Notes: generated by a model not told the origin, from the sequence alone. A DNA stretch of 64,000 nucleotides from Nostoc sp. LEGE 12450 (GCF_015206895.1 NZ_JADEXU010000017.1:1-64000); one strand, 5' to 3'. Shown: positions 9,710 to 20,015, counted from the stretch's first letter. Numbers and translations are program-made.

Positions 9710-11047
9710 TTGTTAGCTTCAACTTATTGGCGACAATTTCGCTTAATTAGTTTAATTATCTCATGCACTTTGAGTAGCATAACTCCAGCTATTGCAATAC
9801 CCATTCCCGATAAACTTAATAACTTCGGTGAATCTAGTGCTGATAATCATGCATTAAGTAAAGTCACATCTGTTTCTGAATTGTCGGCAGAATTAAAAAC
9901 CCTTAAGAAACAAGTTAATTTATTAGAAACCAACGTTGCTGCATTAGAAAAGCAACAGTTTTCACCCCATGTTGAGCTTGAGGCGGAAGCGATCTTTGCT
10001 GTGACTGGATTCGCTGGTGAAAAAAGAGCCAATAGCAGTAAACCAATAAATGAAAATTTAGTATTGAGCGATCGCGTCCGTCTGAGCTTCGTAAGCAGTT
10101 TTACTGGAAAAGATAAATTGGAAGTACGTTTACAAGCAAGGAATACACCAGCATTAGAAGATGTGACTGGAACTCAAATGGCAAATTTGGGATTTGATGG
10201 TGACGATGAAAATGAGGTGGAAGTAGATGAGCTAGAGTACAGATTTCCACTAGGTAAACGAACCCGCATGACTTTGTATGCGTTGGGAGGAGGATTAGGC
10301 GACTTTGTTCCTAGCGTCAATCCTCTTTTTAGCGGTAGTGGAGACGGATCGATTTCTACATTTGGACGAGAAAATCCCATTCGCCGACAAGGTAGTGGCA
10401 CAGGTATCGGTATTTCTCATAATTTGAATAAAGCTTTGAATTTGTCATTAGGATATCTCAGCAGCAATGCAGCTAATTCAGAGAAGGGGATTTTTGCTAG
10501 CCCTTACGGAGCGATCGCTCAACTAACCCTCGAACCCACTAAAACAACAGAACTCAGCCTTACCTATATTCACTCTCATAACAATTTGAAGACGGGAACT
10601 GGAAGCGAATTAACCAGCGATCCATTTAATGATGAGGCAGATGCGATCGTTGCTAATTCATTTGGCGCAGAAGCTGCTTGGCAACTTAGCCCAGTTATTA
10701 CCCTCGGTGGCCGAGTTGGTTTTATTCATGCAAAAGCAGAAGATTTACCAGCAGATCCCAATGCGTCCATCTTTACATGGGCAGTGCTACTAGCTCTCAA
10801 AGATATCGGACGAAAAGGTAGCTTTGCAGGATTTGCGGTGGGTCAACCTCCCAAAGTGACCCACAATAGTTTCGGTGATGACTTCAAAGATAAGGATACG
10901 TCTTTACATCTCGAAGCCTTTTACCATTTTCTAGTCACAGATAATCTGGCAATAACTCCGGGACTATTTGTGATTACAAGTCCAGAACATAATGATAGTA
11001 ATCACAATACTTATGTTGGTACGGTTCGGACGACGTTTAGCTTCTAA
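9710..11047 (+). CDS. OprB-like outer-membrane porin without SLH domain
   Basis: A 445-residue secreted beta-barrel protein. A signal peptide covers about residues 1-30 (hydrophobic LISLIISCTLSSITPAIA), then a short coiled coil (about 50-85, ELKTLKKQVNLLETNVAALE) leads into the barrel. The last residue is Phe (TTFSF), the outer-membrane insertion signature. Cyanobacterial porins of this class usually carry an SLH domain between signal and coiled coil; none is visible here. The start is TTG 9710, supported by AGGAG 6 nt upstream. It is the last gene of the co-directional run from 2818 and may serve export or uptake through the outer membrane. Confidence 0.78.
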   Translation: MLASTYWRQFRLISLIISCTLSSITPAIAIPIPDKLNNFGESSADNHALSKVTSVSELSAELKTLKKQVNLLETNVAALEKQQFSPHVELEAEAIFAVTGFAGEKRANSSKPINENLVLSDRVRLSFVSSFTGKDKLEVRLQARNTPALEDVTGTQMANLGFDGDDENEVEVDELEYRFPLGKRTRMTLYALGGGLGDFVPSVNPLFSGSGDGSISTFGRENPIRRQGSGTGIGISHNLNKALNLSLGYLSSNAANSEKGIFASPYGAIAQLTLEPTKTTELSLTYIHSHNNLKTGTGSELTSDPFNDEADAIVANSFGAEAAWQLSPVITLGGRVGFIHAKAEDLPADPNASIFTWAVLLALKDIGRKGSFAGFAVGQPPKVTHNSFGDDFKDKDTSLHLEAFYHFLVTDNLAITPGLFVITSPEHNDSNHNTYVGTVRTTFSF

Positions 11048-11151
11048 GTACAGCCCACCATAAACAGGTTACGAAAATTATGCCCAACAGGAGCAAAATC
11101 TTAGGGGTTTTGAATTTAGCACTTTGTGCAATCTAACCCCATTGCTGTAGA

Positions 11152-12423
11152 TTAAACTTCTTGTTTTGTAACTCTGTTAGACTGAATTGTTCCACGCTCT
11201 GCGATCAATGAGTAACACAATGACTCATACTGATTTAAAGCTTGTTCAAAAGCATAGTTTTCAACGGCATATTTGCGACTTTTATAACCCAGAGTTTTGA
11301 CTTTTTCGGGGTTTTGGTACAAATCTAAAATTTCCATCGCTAAAGCTTGGGAATCTTCTGGAGGAACGATAACTCCGCCGCCACTTTGCCTGATGGCTCT
11401 TGCTGCTGTACCATTCTCAGGTACAGAGGCAACTAAGGCCGCTCCACTGGCAAGTAGCACTTGAATTTTTGATGGCATATTGAAGGATACAACATTTTTC
11501 TTTTGCACTACTAAACCAACATCGGCAGCTGCCAACATTTGTGGCAAAGATTTGCGGGGTTGAAATGGTAGCAGCAAAACGTTATCTGCACCGCAGTCTA
11601 GACATTCCTGTTGCAATCGCTGTAAACCTTTTGCTTCTCCAACGATCACAAAAACAATATCTGGGATATGGCGCAACACAGAAGCGGCTTTGACAACGCT
11701 TTCTAAGCCTTGGGTTAGGGCAATGTTACCAGAATAAAGTACTACAAATTTGCCATTCAGGTTATGTGCTTCACGGAACGGGTTATTTTCTTGAGGCAAA
11801 GGGCGGATGAAATTTACATCAACCCAGTTGGGAATTTGCACAATTTTGTCAGCTTCTACGCCCTTAGATCGTAAATTATCCACAAAACCATCGGCAATGA
11901 CGCTAATTTTACTGGCAGTGTGGTAAGCAAATTTTTCCAACACTGTAAATAACTTTATAAGCCATTTATTTTTCAGTAGACCGACGTGAACGGCTGCTTC
12001 TGGTAATATATCTTGTAAATTTAAGATCACAGGACAAGCACGTAACCATCCTAAAAGAGCAACTGGCACACAGCTTGGCAAAGATGGCGATGTTGAGAGA
12101 ATCACGTCTGGCCGCCAACCAAAGAGGGCAGGTACAAAACTAGTGACAACGAAACTAGCATCTAGTAACACCCGATCTAATAGGTTGGGTTGCGGGCGAA
12201 TCCAAACGTAACTGCGTTGGATTTGAACGCCATTTTTATATTCGTTGAGATACCACTTGCCCCGATATTCCTGGTAAATTTGGCGCTCAGGGTAGTTGGG
12301 CATAGCGGTGACTACGCGCACTTGATGCCCACGCTTCACTAGTCCCTCTGCTAATTCAGTCATCAGTGGGGCAATACCAATTGGCTCTGGATAGTAGTTG
12401 TAAGAGTAAATTAAAATTCGCAT
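11152..12423 (-). CDS. WcaI-type GT4 glycosyltransferase
   Basis: A 423-residue GT-B glycosyltransferase. It starts MRILIYSYNYYPEPIGIAP, the usual WcaI-like N-terminus, then has AMPNYPERQIY and, in the donor domain, VVLYSGNIALTQGLE and LPFQPRKSLPQML. I placed the start at 12423, where family similarity begins; an upstream ATG at 12465 would add 14 residues. It is convergent with the porin gene and so not in the same transcript, although its role in exopolysaccharide assembly probably fits the same surface-glycan theme. Substrate unknown. Confidence 0.85.
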   Translation of the reverse strand: MRILIYSYNYYPEPIGIAPLMTELAEGLVKRGHQVRVVTAMPNYPERQIYQEYRGKWYLNEYKNGVQIQRSYVWIRPQPNLLDRVLLDASFVVTSFVPALFGWRPDVILSTSPSLPSCVPVALLGWLRACPVILNLQDILPEAAVHVGLLKNKWLIKLFTVLEKFAYHTASKISVIADGFVDNLRSKGVEADKIVQIPNWVDVNFIRPLPQENNPFREAHNLNGKFVVLYSGNIALTQGLESVVKAASVLRHIPDIVFVIVGEAKGLQRLQQECLDCGADNVLLLPFQPRKSLPQMLAAADVGLVVQKKNVVSFNMPSKIQVLLASGAALVASVPENGTAARAIRQSGGGVIVPPEDSQALAMEILDLYQNPEKVKTLGYKSRKYAVENYAFEQALNQYESLCYSLIAERGTIQSNRVTKQEV

Positions 12424-12709
12424 AAAAGTTAGTCTGAAGTACCCCGGTTTTTTGTTGAATGACAAATATTTATCTTCAACATTGTTTAGAGCTTAGAAAC
12501 TCTTATATTTAATTGTGACTTCAGACTCTTTTTCTGTCAGGGATTTTCCTTAAAGATTGAGTAAACTTAGATATTAAATACTTAGAGGAAGTATGAATTT
12601 TTTTACTATTTAAGCAGCCTTCAAATTTTTAAATTTTGATTGGTACGTAGGTATAAACCCTAAGTATTCTGATATTAATTAAGACTGTTTCACAATATTT
12701 AGTTATTGA

Positions 12710-13903
12710 ATGAGCGTTCGCCCTTGTATTTTCTCCTTTTTTGCTGGTTCGGGATTCCTAGATTTAGGTTTTGAAACTAGCGGTTTTAATATTGTTTACG
12801 TCAATGAAATGTTTTCACCATTCATGGCAGCATACCGATATTCACGGCAGATTCTCAATCTGCCATTGCCAGAATACGGGTATCATCACGGAGAAAGAGG
12901 AGATGTAAGCCAACTTCACGAAGGTTTACAAGCACAACACCTCCGCGAGTTAGTACAAGACTGCCGCAAATCTAATAATATTGTGGGCTTCATTGGTGGG
13001 CCTCCCTGTCCTGATTTTTCTATTGGCGGGAAAAATAGAGGACGATTAGGAGATAATGGCAAGCTTTCCGCTTCTTATGTTGAATTAATTTGCCGCAATC
13101 TTCCAGATTTCTTTTTATTTGAGAACGTTAAGGGGTTGTGGAGAACAACAAAGCACCGTTTATTTTTTGAATCGCTCAAGCAACAACTACTAGAAGCAGG
13201 CTATATCTTAACAGAGCAGTTAATTAATGCTATTGAATATGGTGTACCCCAGGATAGAGAAAGAATTATTCTCGTTGGTTTCCGAAATAATTTTATCAAA
13301 GATATAGGAATAAAAGTCGGTAGTGAAAAGTTACTTACTGAAAAGTCTTTTCCTTGGAAAAATCATATTTTATATCCTAAAAAAGAGGTTTTTGCCTACC
13401 CTTGGCAGAAGTGCGATCCATTCCAAGAAAATTCCATCATGCTTTGTCCTGACGGTATACCTCAAGAATTAACAGTTGAATACTGGTTTAGAAAAAATAA
13501 TGTTTTGAAGCATCCTAATACTGAAAACTGTTTTAAACCAAGGGCAGGTATCACAAAATTTGCTGCTATTGATGAAGGAGATGATTCTAAAAAGTCTTTC
13601 AAGCGTCTTCACAGATGGCGTTACTCCCCGACAGCTTGCTATGGAAATAATGAAGTACATTTGCATCCCTATAAAATCAGGCGAATATCTGTAGCAGAAG
13701 CTTTAGCTATCCAATCTTTACCTGCAAATTTTGTACTTCCAGATAATATGTCACTCACTAATATGTTTAAAACTATTGGTAATGGCGTACCATATTTGGC
13801 ATCTAAGGCGTTAGCTAAAACTATTGTTGACTTCTTAATAATTAAAGAATTTCACTCTGAAGATGAAGTCAAACAATTGGAGTTACCATTGACTTTTAGT
13901 TAA
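12710..13903 (+). CDS. DNA (cytosine-5) methyltransferase, type II
   Basis: A 397-residue C5 DNA methyltransferase. Motif I is FSFFAGSGFLDLGFE (residues 8-22), motif IV GGPPCPDFS has the catalytic C100, motif VI is FLFENV (E138), motif VIII is QDRERIILVG (181-190), a variable target-recognition region covers roughly 200-320, motif IX is RRISVAEALAIQSLP and motif X is TIGNGVPYLASKAL. All catalytic elements are intact. It converges with the endonuclease gene, with 16 nt between stops. It should protect the sites cut by that enzyme; a CCGG-containing target is inferred from the endonuclease family. Confidence 0.93.
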   Translation: MSVRPCIFSFFAGSGFLDLGFETSGFNIVYVNEMFSPFMAAYRYSRQILNLPLPEYGYHHGERGDVSQLHEGLQAQHLRELVQDCRKSNNIVGFIGGPPCPDFSIGGKNRGRLGDNGKLSASYVELICRNLPDFFLFENVKGLWRTTKHRLFFESLKQQLLEAGYILTEQLINAIEYGVPQDRERIILVGFRNNFIKDIGIKVGSEKLLTEKSFPWKNHILYPKKEVFAYPWQKCDPFQENSIMLCPDGIPQELTVEYWFRKNNVLKHPNTENCFKPRAGITKFAAIDEGDDSKKSFKRLHRWRYSPTACYGNNEVHLHPYKIRRISVAEALAIQSLPANFVLPDNMSLTNMFKTIGNGVPYLASKALAKTIVDFLIIKEFHSEDEVKQLELPLTFS

Positions 13904-13919
13904 ATTGCTATATAAATAA

Positions 13920-14843
13920 CTAATGTTGAATAGCCGCCGCAACTAATGGCATCAAATCTGCTTTTCTAGTATATGGATATGTACCATCTACTATCTGAAA
14001 ATTTTGTTGTAGTGCCACACCATGAGGAGCAATTGCTGTACTAAATATTTTTCTATCAGCAGGAGTTAACTCACTGACAACCATGTAATATTTCCAATCT
14101 TGCTGTAGTACATAAGCTATAGCTTTAATCATAGCTGCTTCAAATAAAGGCTGATAACGTCGATCTGGACGATTTGAAGTTTTAAGAGATACTGCTGCTT
14201 TAACTTCTTCTATATGTAGTTTTCCCTTGACAAAATTATAGAGTGCCAAACTATCTGGATCTATTGTCTGTTGCTGTAAAAGTGACTTAATTATGGGTGC
14301 ATTTGCCTGATTATCAATTACAACTATAATATAGTCTGGACTAGGCATAAAGATTTTGTCTTTAAAAGGAGTAATTTTTGCTAAAGCATTATTTACATTA
14401 GCAAAACTATCCTTGCTAAATAAGTTTAGAAAATTTGAATATGCTTCATCCATTCCTTCTATTTGCAATTTTGAATTAGGCATAGAAAAAGCCGCAATAC
14501 AAACCCCGGTTTCTTGATTAATATCAAATATAATTTCCGACAATAAGCTAGTTGCTATTAACTCATTCCAGCCTCCTATCGCCTTGTTCAGAGCACCGAC
14601 TTGGGGATTATGTGAATACTTTTCTCTAAAAGCTTTAATTGTTTCGTTTTTGAGCCAGTTTAAAATTTCACTAACCGACAAGTTTTGAGCAAGTTTAGTC
14701 ACTATCTCAGAAGATAAATTTCTGTAGATAGCTCTACTATTGATACGAAATTTACCATTTGATACTTGTGTAAACCACGCCGTATCATTAAGCATTTTAT
14801 TTTTTTCAGATAAGTGAGAGGAAGATTTTTGGCAGATAAACAT
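13920..14843 (-). CDS. Cfr10I/Bse634I/NgoMIV-like type II restriction endonuclease
   Basis: A protein of up to 307 residues with the active-site layout of the Cfr10I/Bse634I/NgoMIV group: E94, PD at 169-170, S-L-K with K221, and E235. The K-to-E spacing of 14 equals that known for Cfr10I (K190/E204) and Bse634I (K198/E212). The segment KTSNRPDRRYQ contains the R-x-D-R recognition element that in this family contacts CCGG. The expected target is RCCGGY or a relative such as GCCGGC. The start may be 14843 or ATG 14795, 16 residues later; neither has a convincing ribosome site. It is tail-to-tail with the C5 methyltransferase, and no control protein gene is nearby. Confidence 0.87.
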   Translation of the reverse strand: MFICQKSSSHLSEKNKMLNDTAWFTQVSNGKFRINSRAIYRNLSSEIVTKLAQNLSVSEILNWLKNETIKAFREKYSHNPQVGALNKAIGGWNELIATSLLSEIIFDINQETGVCIAAFSMPNSKLQIEGMDEAYSNFLNLFSKDSFANVNNALAKITPFKDKIFMPSPDYIIVVIDNQANAPIIKSLLQQQTIDPDSLALYNFVKGKLHIEEVKAAVSLKTSNRPDRRYQPLFEAAMIKAIAYVLQQDWKYYMVVSELTPADRKIFSTAIAPHGVALQQNFQIVDGTYPYTRKADLMPLVAAAIQH

Positions 14844-15059
14844 TCTTGCCGAGAAGATTGTACCTTCCTAACCTTATTACAGCCTAATGTCAACTTAAAC
14901 ACTTATACTAATTCCGCAACATCTACAGAACCAACATCCAAAATAAGTTAGTAGCTTGTTTTCAGGATAAACTCGTAATAAATATGGTTTAATATATATA
15001 TATAAGAAATGTTTTAATTTTTTATAAAGTTTAATAATCAATTACTGGCAGAAGACACG

Positions 15060-15740
15060 ATGGCAGCAGACTATCCAGATATTGATATTGCGCCATTTAT
15101 CGATCACGCCCTGTTAACGCCAACGGCTACTCCAGAGCAGGTTCAGCAGTGGTGTGAAGAAGCATATAGATTCAATTTTGCGGCAGTTTGCTTGTACCCC
15201 ACCTATGTCAAACAAGCTGTCGAACTGCTTCACGGCAAAAACCCGAAAGTGTGTACTGTGATTGGCTTTCCCTCTGGTGCGACAACTTCAGCAGTGAAAC
15301 TCTATGAGGCTCAAGAAGCGGCGGATAATGGAGCCACTGAGTTGGATGTGGTCATGAACTTGGGCTGGTTGAAAGCTGGTAAAACTGAAGAAGTCCACCG
15401 GGAAATTGCCGAAATTTGTGAAGAGACTGGGCAAACTGTCAAGGTAATTTTGGAAACCAATCTGTTGACAGATGCGGAGAAAAAAATAGCTGCTGAAATA
15501 GCTATGGAGGCGGGGGCGGCTTTCTTAAAAACTAGTACAGGTTGGAATGGCGGTGCAACAGTGGCAGATGTGCGATTTTTGCAGGAATTGGCAAAAGAAA
15601 GGGTGGGAATTAAAGCTGCGGGTGGTATCCGCACTATTAATCAAGCTCTAGACTTAATCGTAGCGGGTGCTACTAGATTAGGCACATCTCGCGGTATCGA
15701 TTTGATCCGCCAGCGCGATAATCTGGGGAAGGGTGAATAG
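15060..15740 (+). CDS. deoC: Deoxyribose-phosphate aldolase
   Basis: A 226-residue TIM-barrel aldolase that splits 2-deoxyribose 5-phosphate into glyceraldehyde 3-phosphate and acetaldehyde in deoxynucleoside breakdown. ELDVVMNLG, the Schiff-base lysine in [11 protein letters not shown] and [10 protein letters not shown] with the second active-site lysine are all present. The length is normal. The upstream region carries a short (TA)n run near 14991-15003. recO follows 252 nt downstream on the same strand, as seen in related cyanobacteria as far as I recall. Confidence 0.96.
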   Translation: MAADYPDIDIAPFIDHALLTPTATPEQVQQWCEEAYRFNFAAVCLYPTYVKQAVELLHGKNPKVCTVIGFPSGATTSAVKLYEAQEAADNGATELDVVMNLGWLKAGKTEEVHREIAEICEETGQTVKVILETNLLTDAEKKIAAEIAMEAGAAFLKTSTGWNGGATVADVRFLQELAKERVGIKAAGGIRTINQALDLIVAGATRLGTSRGIDLIRQRDNLGKGE

Positions 15741-15992
15741 TCATTTGTTTATCTTCCTAACCTGCGAAAAACTGCGGGCACATCTATGCCCTTTGTCCTA
15801 ACCCAATGACCAATTTTAGATTTTGGATTGAAGGATTGAAGGATTCAAAATTTAAACCTGGTTTCAGAGCAGCTAGTTTCAACTATGGAAAAATCTAAAA
15901 TCCTTGCATTCCTTTTGTAAGTCCCTACTTTTAGGTATGGCGTTAATCTAAAATCCAAAATCCAAAATTGATTGGCTAATGACTAATGACTA
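15741..15992. repeat. Heptamer repeats of AAAATCTA/AAAATCCA type
   Basis: Between about 15808 and 15991 the deoC-recO spacer has facing copies of TTTTAGATTTTGGATT and AATCTAAAATCCAAAATCC, then a short CTAATGACTAATGACTAATGA run ending at the recO start codon. The two halves are roughly complementary and could form a long imperfect hairpin. Confidence 0.6.
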
Positions 15993-16895
15993 ATGAGTAG
16001 AACCTACAAAGCAACCGGAATTAATCTTAAAACTCAGGTGCTGGGAGAATCAGATAAAATAGTGACCATTTTGACACCAGAATTCGGTCTGATTCGAGCA
16101 GTGGCTCCAGGGGCACGTAAGCACAACTCCAGCTTGGGCGGCAGGAGTGGTATGTTTGTTGTGAATGAACTATTGATCGCGAAAGGGCGATCGCTTGATA
16201 AAATTACTCAAGCACAGACGTTAAAAACTTATCCTGGTTTAGCTAAAGATTTGGGAAAATTGGCTGCTAGCCAATATTTAGCAGAAATAGTCCTCTCTCA
16301 AGCTTTGAGCGAACAACCCCAAGAAGAACTTTATGAGTTGTTCAATGAACATCTCCATCGATTAGAAGCATTGTCTAGTACAAATGCATCTGGTGTTTTG
16401 GCTCATCTGGCTCATGGGGTGTTTCACCTTTTAGCCTTAGCAGGAGTAACACCGCAAGTGCAAGTATGCTGCTTATCTGGGCGCTCCCTCAAGCCAGACT
16501 TTACAGACCCCAACTGGCAGATAGGATTTAGCGTTCCTACGGGTGGAACGATTTGCTTAGAAACTTGGAAACGTTTACGAACAGAGGGAAAGGGGGAGAG
16601 TAATAACCAATACCCCATTCCCCATATCCCATTGCCCATGCCCCATGCCCAAACAGTTGTTGTGCATCGGCAAGAAATACCTTTGATTTCTAGTCGTCTG
16701 GGTGCTATGGAACTGGCTTTGCTTCAACATCTGTCACAACCAGAGATAATGCAAATTGATGGTGCTAGAGACCATAACTGGTTATCTGTTGAGCAGATTT
16801 TGCGCCAGTATGCTCAGTACCAATTAGGTCGCCCTATTCGCTCTGCTACCTTGATCGATTCTTATTTTGCTGCCAACCATGATGCAACCATCTGA
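15993..16895 (+). CDS. recO: DNA repair protein RecO
   Basis: A 300-residue RecO. The N-terminal OB fold starts [21 protein letters not shown], as in other RecO proteins, followed by the helical domain with [11 protein letters not shown] and [10 protein letters not shown]. RecO works with RecF/RecR to load RecA on SSB-coated gaps. An oddity is a low-complexity proline/histidine insert near residues 205-221, encoded by heptamer repeats at about 16606-16650 that keep the frame. The final 17 nt overlap the next gene if it starts at ATG 16879, which suggests translational coupling. Confidence 0.92.
   Translation: MSRTYKATGINLKTQVLGESDKIVTILTPEFGLIRAVAPGARKHNSSLGGRSGMFVVNELLIAKGRSLDKITQAQTLKTYPGLAKDLGKLAASQYLAEIVLSQALSEQPQEELYELFNEHLHRLEALSSTNASGVLAHLAHGVFHLLALAGVTPQVQVCCLSGRSLKPDFTDPNWQIGFSVPTGGTICLETWKRLRTEGKGESNNQYPIPHIPLPMPHAQTVVVHRQEIPLISSRLGAMELALLQHLSQPEIMQIDGARDHNWLSVEQILRQYAQYQLGRPIRSATLIDSYFAANHDATI
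16600..16652 (+). repeat. In-frame heptamer repeat inside recO
   Basis: A run of CCCCATT, CCCCATA, TCCCATT, GCCCATG, CCCCATG units sits inside the recO reading frame, encoding a [12 protein letters not shown]-like loop. The same repeat family is found between genes elsewhere in the window (for example 52338-52366), so this is probably a repeat that spread into a tolerant loop. Confidence 0.75.
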
Positions 16896-18513
16896 TTTGG
16901 ATAAAAAAATCCTGCCTTTGTCACCAAGCCTCGTTAAAAAACAGAATAGGATATCAGATCCTAACGTCAAGAATCACTTGAGTGCCGTTTCAAAGTGTAC
17001 ACCTAGTCAAATCAATAGCCAAGAAATGTCCCCAAAAGACGTTTCTAAAAACGATCAAAGTTGGACAGCCCAGATCCCAAAAACTGATGTTCCAGAAATA
17101 CAATCTGAGGACAAATTAACTACTGATGAGGCAAATAGCAACGGGCAGAGTTTGCCAGTAGCTACTACCCCAGAAACAGAATCACCCAAATTAGATGGAT
17201 CTGGTTCAGGTGGAGAAGCTGTTTCCGGGAATGTAACACAGCAGGGGTTTTTGCCTGTATTAAAAAACCCTAATTTCCTGGCTCTTTGGGGCGGTCAAGT
17301 TTTCTCCCAACTAGCAGATAAAGTTTATTTGGTGCTGATGATTGCTTTGATTAATACTCAGTTTCAGGCTAGTAATCAGAGTATTAGTGGTTGGGTATCA
17401 GTCTTGATGATGGCTTTTACGATTCCAGCCGTATTATTTGGTTCCGTTGCTGGCGTGTTTGTCGATCGCTGGTCAAAAAAGGCTGTGCTGGTGGCAACGA
17501 ATATTTGGCGCGGCATCCTGGTTTTGTCAATTCCCTTTCTGCTGTGGTTGACTCATGGCTGGAAACCCATAGGAGTTATGCCAGTAGGTTTTTTGATCAT
17601 ACTGGGTGTGACTTTTCTAGTTTCTACACTGACACAGTTTTTTGCGCCGGCGGAACAGGCAGCAATTCCTTTAGTGGTGGAAGAACAGCATTTACTCTCA
17701 GCTAATTCGCTTTATACGACAACGATGATGGCATCGGTGATTGTTGGGTTTGCTGTCGGAGAACCATTATTAGCGATCGCAGATGGACTTTGGTCGCAAA
17801 TTGGTGGTAGCGGTAGTTTAGGCAAAGAACTTTTAGTTGGTGGTAGTTATGCGATCGCCGGACTAATTTTATTCCTCCTAGCCACTAAGGAAAAACACCA
17901 CCACCCTGATACAGAATTCCCTCACGTATTCTCTGATTTGCGAGATGGTTTTGCCTACCTCAAAGCAAATCATCGCGTCCGCAATGCTTTGCTTCAGCTA
18001 ATTATCTTGTTTTCTGTCTTTGCAGCATTAACTGTTCTAGCTGTTCGGATGGCAGAAATAATTCCTAATATGAAAGCTTCCCAGTTTGGCTTTTTACTAG
18101 CAGCCGGTGGTGTTGGCATTGCTGCGGGAGCAACAATTCTCGGTCAATTTGGTCAACGCTTTTCCTATACCCAACTAAGTCTTTGTGGTTGTATGGGTAT
18201 GGCAGCATCTCTGATTGGTCTATCAATCTTTACAACCCAACTGTGGCTAGTCCTGTTACTGGTGGCGTTATTAGGTATCTTTGGAGCCCTAGTGGGAATT
18301 CCCATGCAAACCGCAATCCAAACAGAAACACCACCAGAAATGCGTGGTAAAGTATTTGGCTTGCAAAACAATGTAATTAATATTGCCCTCTCCTTACCTT
18401 TAGCTTTAGCTGGTGTCGCAGAAACCTTTTTAGGATTACAGGTAGTTTTTTTGGGATTAGCTGCGATCGTCTTTTCAGGAGGTATATTAACCTGGTATAA
18501 CTCACGTAAGTAG
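16879..18513 (+). CDS. MFS transporter with long disordered N-terminus
   Basis: About 544 residues. The first about 120 are polar and low-complexity (Ser, Lys, Asp, Asn rich), then a 12-helix major facilitator domain follows, beginning near [23 protein letters not shown] and including [12 protein letters not shown] between TM2 and TM3. The family resembles MFS_3 (enterobactin exporter-like). Substrate unknown. I prefer ATG 16879 (or 16882) over an in-frame TTG at 16867. The gene overlaps the end of recO. The disordered extension is longer than usual for MFS proteins and may be a cytoplasmic tether. Confidence 0.85.
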   Translation: MMQPSDLDKKILPLSPSLVKKQNRISDPNVKNHLSAVSKCTPSQINSQEMSPKDVSKNDQSWTAQIPKTDVPEIQSEDKLTTDEANSNGQSLPVATTPETESPKLDGSGSGGEAVSGNVTQQGFLPVLKNPNFLALWGGQVFSQLADKVYLVLMIALINTQFQASNQSISGWVSVLMMAFTIPAVLFGSVAGVFVDRWSKKAVLVATNIWRGILVLSIPFLLWLTHGWKPIGVMPVGFLIILGVTFLVSTLTQFFAPAEQAAIPLVVEEQHLLSANSLYTTTMMASVIVGFAVGEPLLAIADGLWSQIGGSGSLGKELLVGGSYAIAGLILFLLATKEKHHHPDTEFPHVFSDLRDGFAYLKANHRVRNALLQLIILFSVFAALTVLAVRMAEIIPNMKASQFGFLLAAGGVGIAAGATILGQFGQRFSYTQLSLCGCMGMAASLIGLSIFTTQLWLVLLLVALLGIFGALVGIPMQTAIQTETPPEMRGKVFGLQNNVINIALSLPLALAGVAETFLGLQVVFLGLAAIVFSGGILTWYNSRK

Positions 18514-18866
18514 TTATCAGCTAAGAGGAGTTATTATTCATTACCTTGAAGTAATTACTAATTTCCTTAAAGCTTTTGTGTTCATGCTAAACTGTGGTCA
18601 GTGAAAATTTATCATATACTTGTGGGATATCAATCTGACATTAGTCGGAGTAAGTTGTTTAAGTATCAGAAATTAACAACTTATACGTAAAATAAATAAA
18701 GCCATCAATCCACGAATTTAATCAGCTTTCAAATATGCTTTTTAAACCACGACGTGGTGGCAATTTTTAATAAATAAAAGCCAGCAAGTATAGCTAGATA
18801 AAATAAAAATCACAAAGGGCACATAATTAATAGCTCAAACCCGCTTTTCTTACAGCCAAATAAAGA
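18514..18866. other. Intergenic region without a gene
   Basis: 353 bases, AT-rich, no coding signal. The only structure I see is a small palindrome ACCACGACGTGGT near 18748-18760, followed by a T-rich stretch. Confidence 0.55.
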
Positions 18867-20015
18867 ATGCGTATAGCCTGGATTGGAAAAAAATCACCCT
18901 TTTGCGGCAATGTCACCTACAGTCGAGAAATTACAAATGCTTTGCTAGATAGGGGACATCAAGTTAGCTTTCTTCACTTCGCACAGGAAGAGTCTGAACC
19001 TGAGAATTGGCCAAATCTTCGAGAGGTTTCGCTCCCATTCATTTACAAGTCTCAGGTTTATACAATTCCTACTTTTAAAGCAACCAAAGTTTTAACTGAT
19101 TCGCTGCGGGAAATCAAGCCAGATGTAGTCCACGCTTCCTTAACATTATCTCCTCTAGACTTTTTTCTACCGGAAATCTGTGAGGAACTGAGGTTGCCCC
19201 TAGTTGCAACTTTTCACACACCATTTGCTGGTAAAGGAGCAAAGCTGGTATCGGGAACACAGCTTTTGGCTTATCAGCTTTACGCACCTTTTTTAGTTAA
19301 CTACGATCGCGTGATTGTATTTTCCCAAATTCAGCGAGAATTATTGGCAGGGATGGGTGTAAGAGAAGAAAATATTGCTGTAATTCCCAATGGTGTTGAT
19401 ACCGTTAAGTATTCTCCAGGATTTTCTCAAATCAAAGCCGAATTTAAAGCCGAACGCTTGTTTGTTTACCAAGGTCGAATAGCGCCAGAGAAAAATGTTG
19501 AAGCCCTCCTTCGGGCTTGGAAGCAGTCGGCAATGGGGCCTGGTACGAAGTTGCTAATTGTTGGCGATGGCCCTTTAAAGTCTTCCTTAGAGCCGTTTTA
19601 TGGTTCAGAATACGGCATTATCTGGTTAGGATTTGTTGCTGATGAAGACCGACGCATCGAAATTTTGCGGGGCGCAGATGTATTTGTTCTACCTTCATTG
19701 GTAGAGGGTTTGTCCCTATCTCTGTTAGAGGGAATGTCATGTGGGTTGGCTTGTTTAGCAACAGATGTGGGTGCAGATGGAGAAGTATTAGAAAAAGGTG
19801 CAGGTATAGTTATTAGTACTAAAACTGCGCGATCGCAGTTAAAAACCCTCTTGCCAGTATTGCAAGACCATCCAGAGTTAACAACTTTACTTGGGCAAAA
19901 AGCTAGACAGCGTGTATTAGACCGCTATACCCTCAGTAAAAATATTACTCTGCTGGAAGAACTTTATAAAGAAGTTTTAGCACAGCGACCTCTACCGCTA
20001 AGTCGTAGAGCTTAG
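18867..20015 (+). CDS. GT4-family glycosyltransferase, possibly lipid-directed
   Basis: A 382-residue GT-B enzyme. It starts RIAWIGKKSPFCGNVTYSRE, an acceptor-domain loop characteristic of a conserved cyanobacterial GT4 group, and shows VVATFHTPF, VIPNGVDTVKYSPG, VYQGRIAPEKNVEAL, and the donor-site VLPSLVEGLSLSLLEGMSCG with the two glutamates. The group may include the cyanobacterial galactolipid glycosyltransferase DgdA, but I cannot confirm this without alignment. It is monocistronic as far as I can see: the preceding gene is 353 nt away and the next is on the other strand. Confidence 0.85.
   Translation: MRIAWIGKKSPFCGNVTYSREITNALLDRGHQVSFLHFAQEESEPENWPNLREVSLPFIYKSQVYTIPTFKATKVLTDSLREIKPDVVHASLTLSPLDFFLPEICEELRLPLVATFHTPFAGKGAKLVSGTQLLAYQLYAPFLVNYDRVIVFSQIQRELLAGMGVREENIAVIPNGVDTVKYSPGFSQIKAEFKAERLFVYQGRIAPEKNVEALLRAWKQSAMGPGTKLLIVGDGPLKSSLEPFYGSEYGIIWLGFVADEDRRIEILRGADVFVLPSLVEGLSLSLLEGMSCGLACLATDVGADGEVLEKGAGIVISTKTARSQLKTLLPVLQDHPELTTLLGQKARQRVLDRYTLSKNITLLEELYKEVLAQRPLPLSRRA

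Noticed and set aside
12466-15059. A controller (C) protein for the restriction-modification pair
   Set aside because: No small HTH gene is found in the flanking spacers.
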